DNA of 6,794 bases from Bacteroidota bacterium (lineage in GTDB: Bacteria > Bacteroidota > Bacteroidia > Bacteroidales > B18-G4). Positions 6,003 to 6,794 of the stretch are shown piece by piece. The first letter of the stretch is position 1. Each line of letters opens with the position of its first letter. The stretch lies in contig QMPN01000161.1 in the NCBI GenBank assembly GCA_003648575.1, forward strand, positions 1-6,794, in the 5' to 3' direction. A program made the position numbers and the translations under genes. The notes under the pieces are model-generated. The model saw only the letters and a program-made list of their open reading frames with translations. It was not told where the DNA came from and ran no database searches.

Positions 6003-6794
6003 CTAATAGTGACATTTCTGACAATCGTTACCGCCGATCTTGTTCACGGTAATCTTCGAAATTTCACCGCTTTTTACTTTTTCGTGCATGTCTTTATAGC
6101 GGGCGTAGAAATCATTGTCGAAGAATTGTACTTCTGTTTTCCGGTGACAACTGATACACCATCCCATACTCAGATCATGGATCTGCATGATGCGGTCCAT
6201 ACCTGCTACATCACCATGACATTCTTCACAGTCGACCTTACCCACCTTGACGTGCTGGGCGTGATTAAAATACACGTGGTCGGGGAGGTTGTGCACTTTT
6301 ATCCAGTGCACGGGTTTCCCACTTTCTATGGATGCATAGATCTTGGCAATCTCTTCAGCTCCTGTGTGCGTGCCTGACCTTACTACATTATGGCAGTTCA
6401 GGCAAAGCTGCATAGGAGGGATACCTGCATGCCTGCTGTCATTTACTGTGAAGTGACAGTACTGGCAATCTATTTTATTGTCGGTGGCATGTACTTTATG
6501 TGAAAAGGCGATCGGCTGGTCGGGTGAATAATACTGTTGCCTTCCAAGAGACTGTGCCTCTTTTACAACCACTTCCCCGATGATAACAAGAGAGATAATG
6601 ATCACCATGATATGGAGAACCTTAGCCTTGATCAGGCGGGTAATTATGAGGTCGAACAATGCGATAAGGATCAGAGCCAGGCTAATATAAAATGAGATCT
6701 GTGCATTGGCATAAGGATCATTTTTCTCAGCCATGAACTCATCAATAGCCTGTTGTTCGGTAGGATCCTCCGATACAGCTTCTGCCGTGGGGGA
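6003..6794 (-). CDS. actA: ACIII pentaheme cytochrome c subunit ActA, partial (N-terminus beyond right window edge)
   Basis: This is the cytochrome c3-family subunit of alternative complex III, which takes electrons from ActB and passes them on. Numbering from an internal ATG at 6734, it has two hydrophobic segments (about 12-31 and 38-57) separated by a basic loop (TRLIKAK). The pentaheme domain follows, with CxxCH at 90-94, 111-115, 169-173, 193-197 and 238-242. The PIAFSHKVHA block (74-83) before the first heme and the near-terminal last heme (CQKCHY, then a TAG stop) are typical. The frame stays open upstream of that ATG through 20 more codons to the window edge, with an acidic, linker-like composition (EDPTEQQAIDEF just before the Met). 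I therefore annotate the gene as running off the edge. Bacteroidota ActA proteins often carry an additional N-terminal monoheme cytochrome c domain before two membrane helices, which would fit. The stop is 47 bp before actB, the next gene downstream. Confidence 0.93.
   Translation of the reverse strand, partial: SPTAEAVSEDPTEQQAIDEFMAEKNDPYANAQISFYISLALILIALFDLIITRLIKAKVLHIMVIIISLVIIGEVVVKEAQSLGRQQYYSPDQPIAFSHKVHATDNKIDCQYCHFTVNDSRHAGIPPMQLCLNCHNVVRSGTHTGAEEIAKIYASIESGKPVHWIKVHNLPDHVYFNHAQHVKVGKVDCEECHGDVAGMDRIMQIHDLSMGWCISCHRKTEVQFFDNDFYARYKDMHEKVKSGEISKITVNKIGGNDCQKCHY
6009..6467 (-). other. Five heme c binding motifs of ActA
   Basis: The motifs in order are CQYCH, CLNCH, CEECH, CISCH and CQKCH. 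Additional His residues between them (for example in FSHKVHA, DSRHAG, VHWIKVHN, FNHAQH and QIHDLSMGW) supply likely distal ligands for bis-His or His/Met coordination. The spacing matches the pentaheme module of ACIII ActA. Confidence 0.95.
6642..6701 (-). other. First membrane helix of ActA (of two)
   Basis: This encodes the segment QISFYISLALILIALFDLII. It is followed by a basic loop (R33, K36, K38) and a second helix ending near residue 57. By the positive-inside rule the loop is cytoplasmic, so both the segment before helix 1 and the heme domain after helix 2 face the periplasm. Confidence 0.8.

Overview
The window is one uninterrupted block of six genes, all on the minus strand (transcribed from right to left). 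They encode alternative complex III (ACIII), the membrane quinol:cytochrome c / high-potential electron carrier oxidoreductase that replaces the bc1 complex in many Bacteroidota and some other bacteria. The order in the direction of transcription is actA (5' end cut by the right window edge), actB, actC, actD, actE, actF (3' end cut by the left edge). No gene is encoded on the plus strand.

Layout, right to left: 6794-6003 is actA, a membrane-anchored multiheme cytochrome c with five CxxCH motifs. 5955-2902 is actB, a molybdopterin-oxidoreductase-like protein with a twin-arginine signal and a C-terminal iron-sulfur domain in a single chain. 2872-1496 is actC, a polytopic NrfD/PsrC-type quinol-site subunit. 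1512-955 is actD, a DUF3341 subunit with two membrane helices. 942-373 is actE, a lipoprotein monoheme cytochrome c. 326-1 is the start of actF, a second polytopic NrfD-like subunit. Gaps between genes are 47, 29, 12 and 46 bp, and actC and actD overlap by 17 bp. There is therefore no room for separate promoters or extra genes, and the block very probably behaves as one operon. No stretch without a gene exceeds 50 bp, and I see no terminator, RNA gene, repeat array, insertion sequence or CRISPR.

How the parts work together (family knowledge): quinol is oxidised in the membrane by ActC and/or ActF, electrons pass through the Fe-S clusters of ActB to the hemes of ActA, and ActE or ActA hands them to a terminal oxidase. 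In many Bacteroidota the oxidase genes follow actF, so they would lie just beyond the left edge. This is an expectation, not something seen here.

The organism is most likely a respiring member of the Bacteroidota. Reasons are the fused ActB with its variant Tat signal, the actABCDEF order, the AT-leaning composition, the absence of strong Shine-Dalgarno sequences and the close match of conserved blocks to Bacteroidota ACIII as I remember them. I cannot place it to genus. ACIII is an established system, so I do not claim a new one. The points most worth a second look are the true N-terminus of ActA, which membrane topology says must lie outside the window, and an unusual second membrane helix in ActD.
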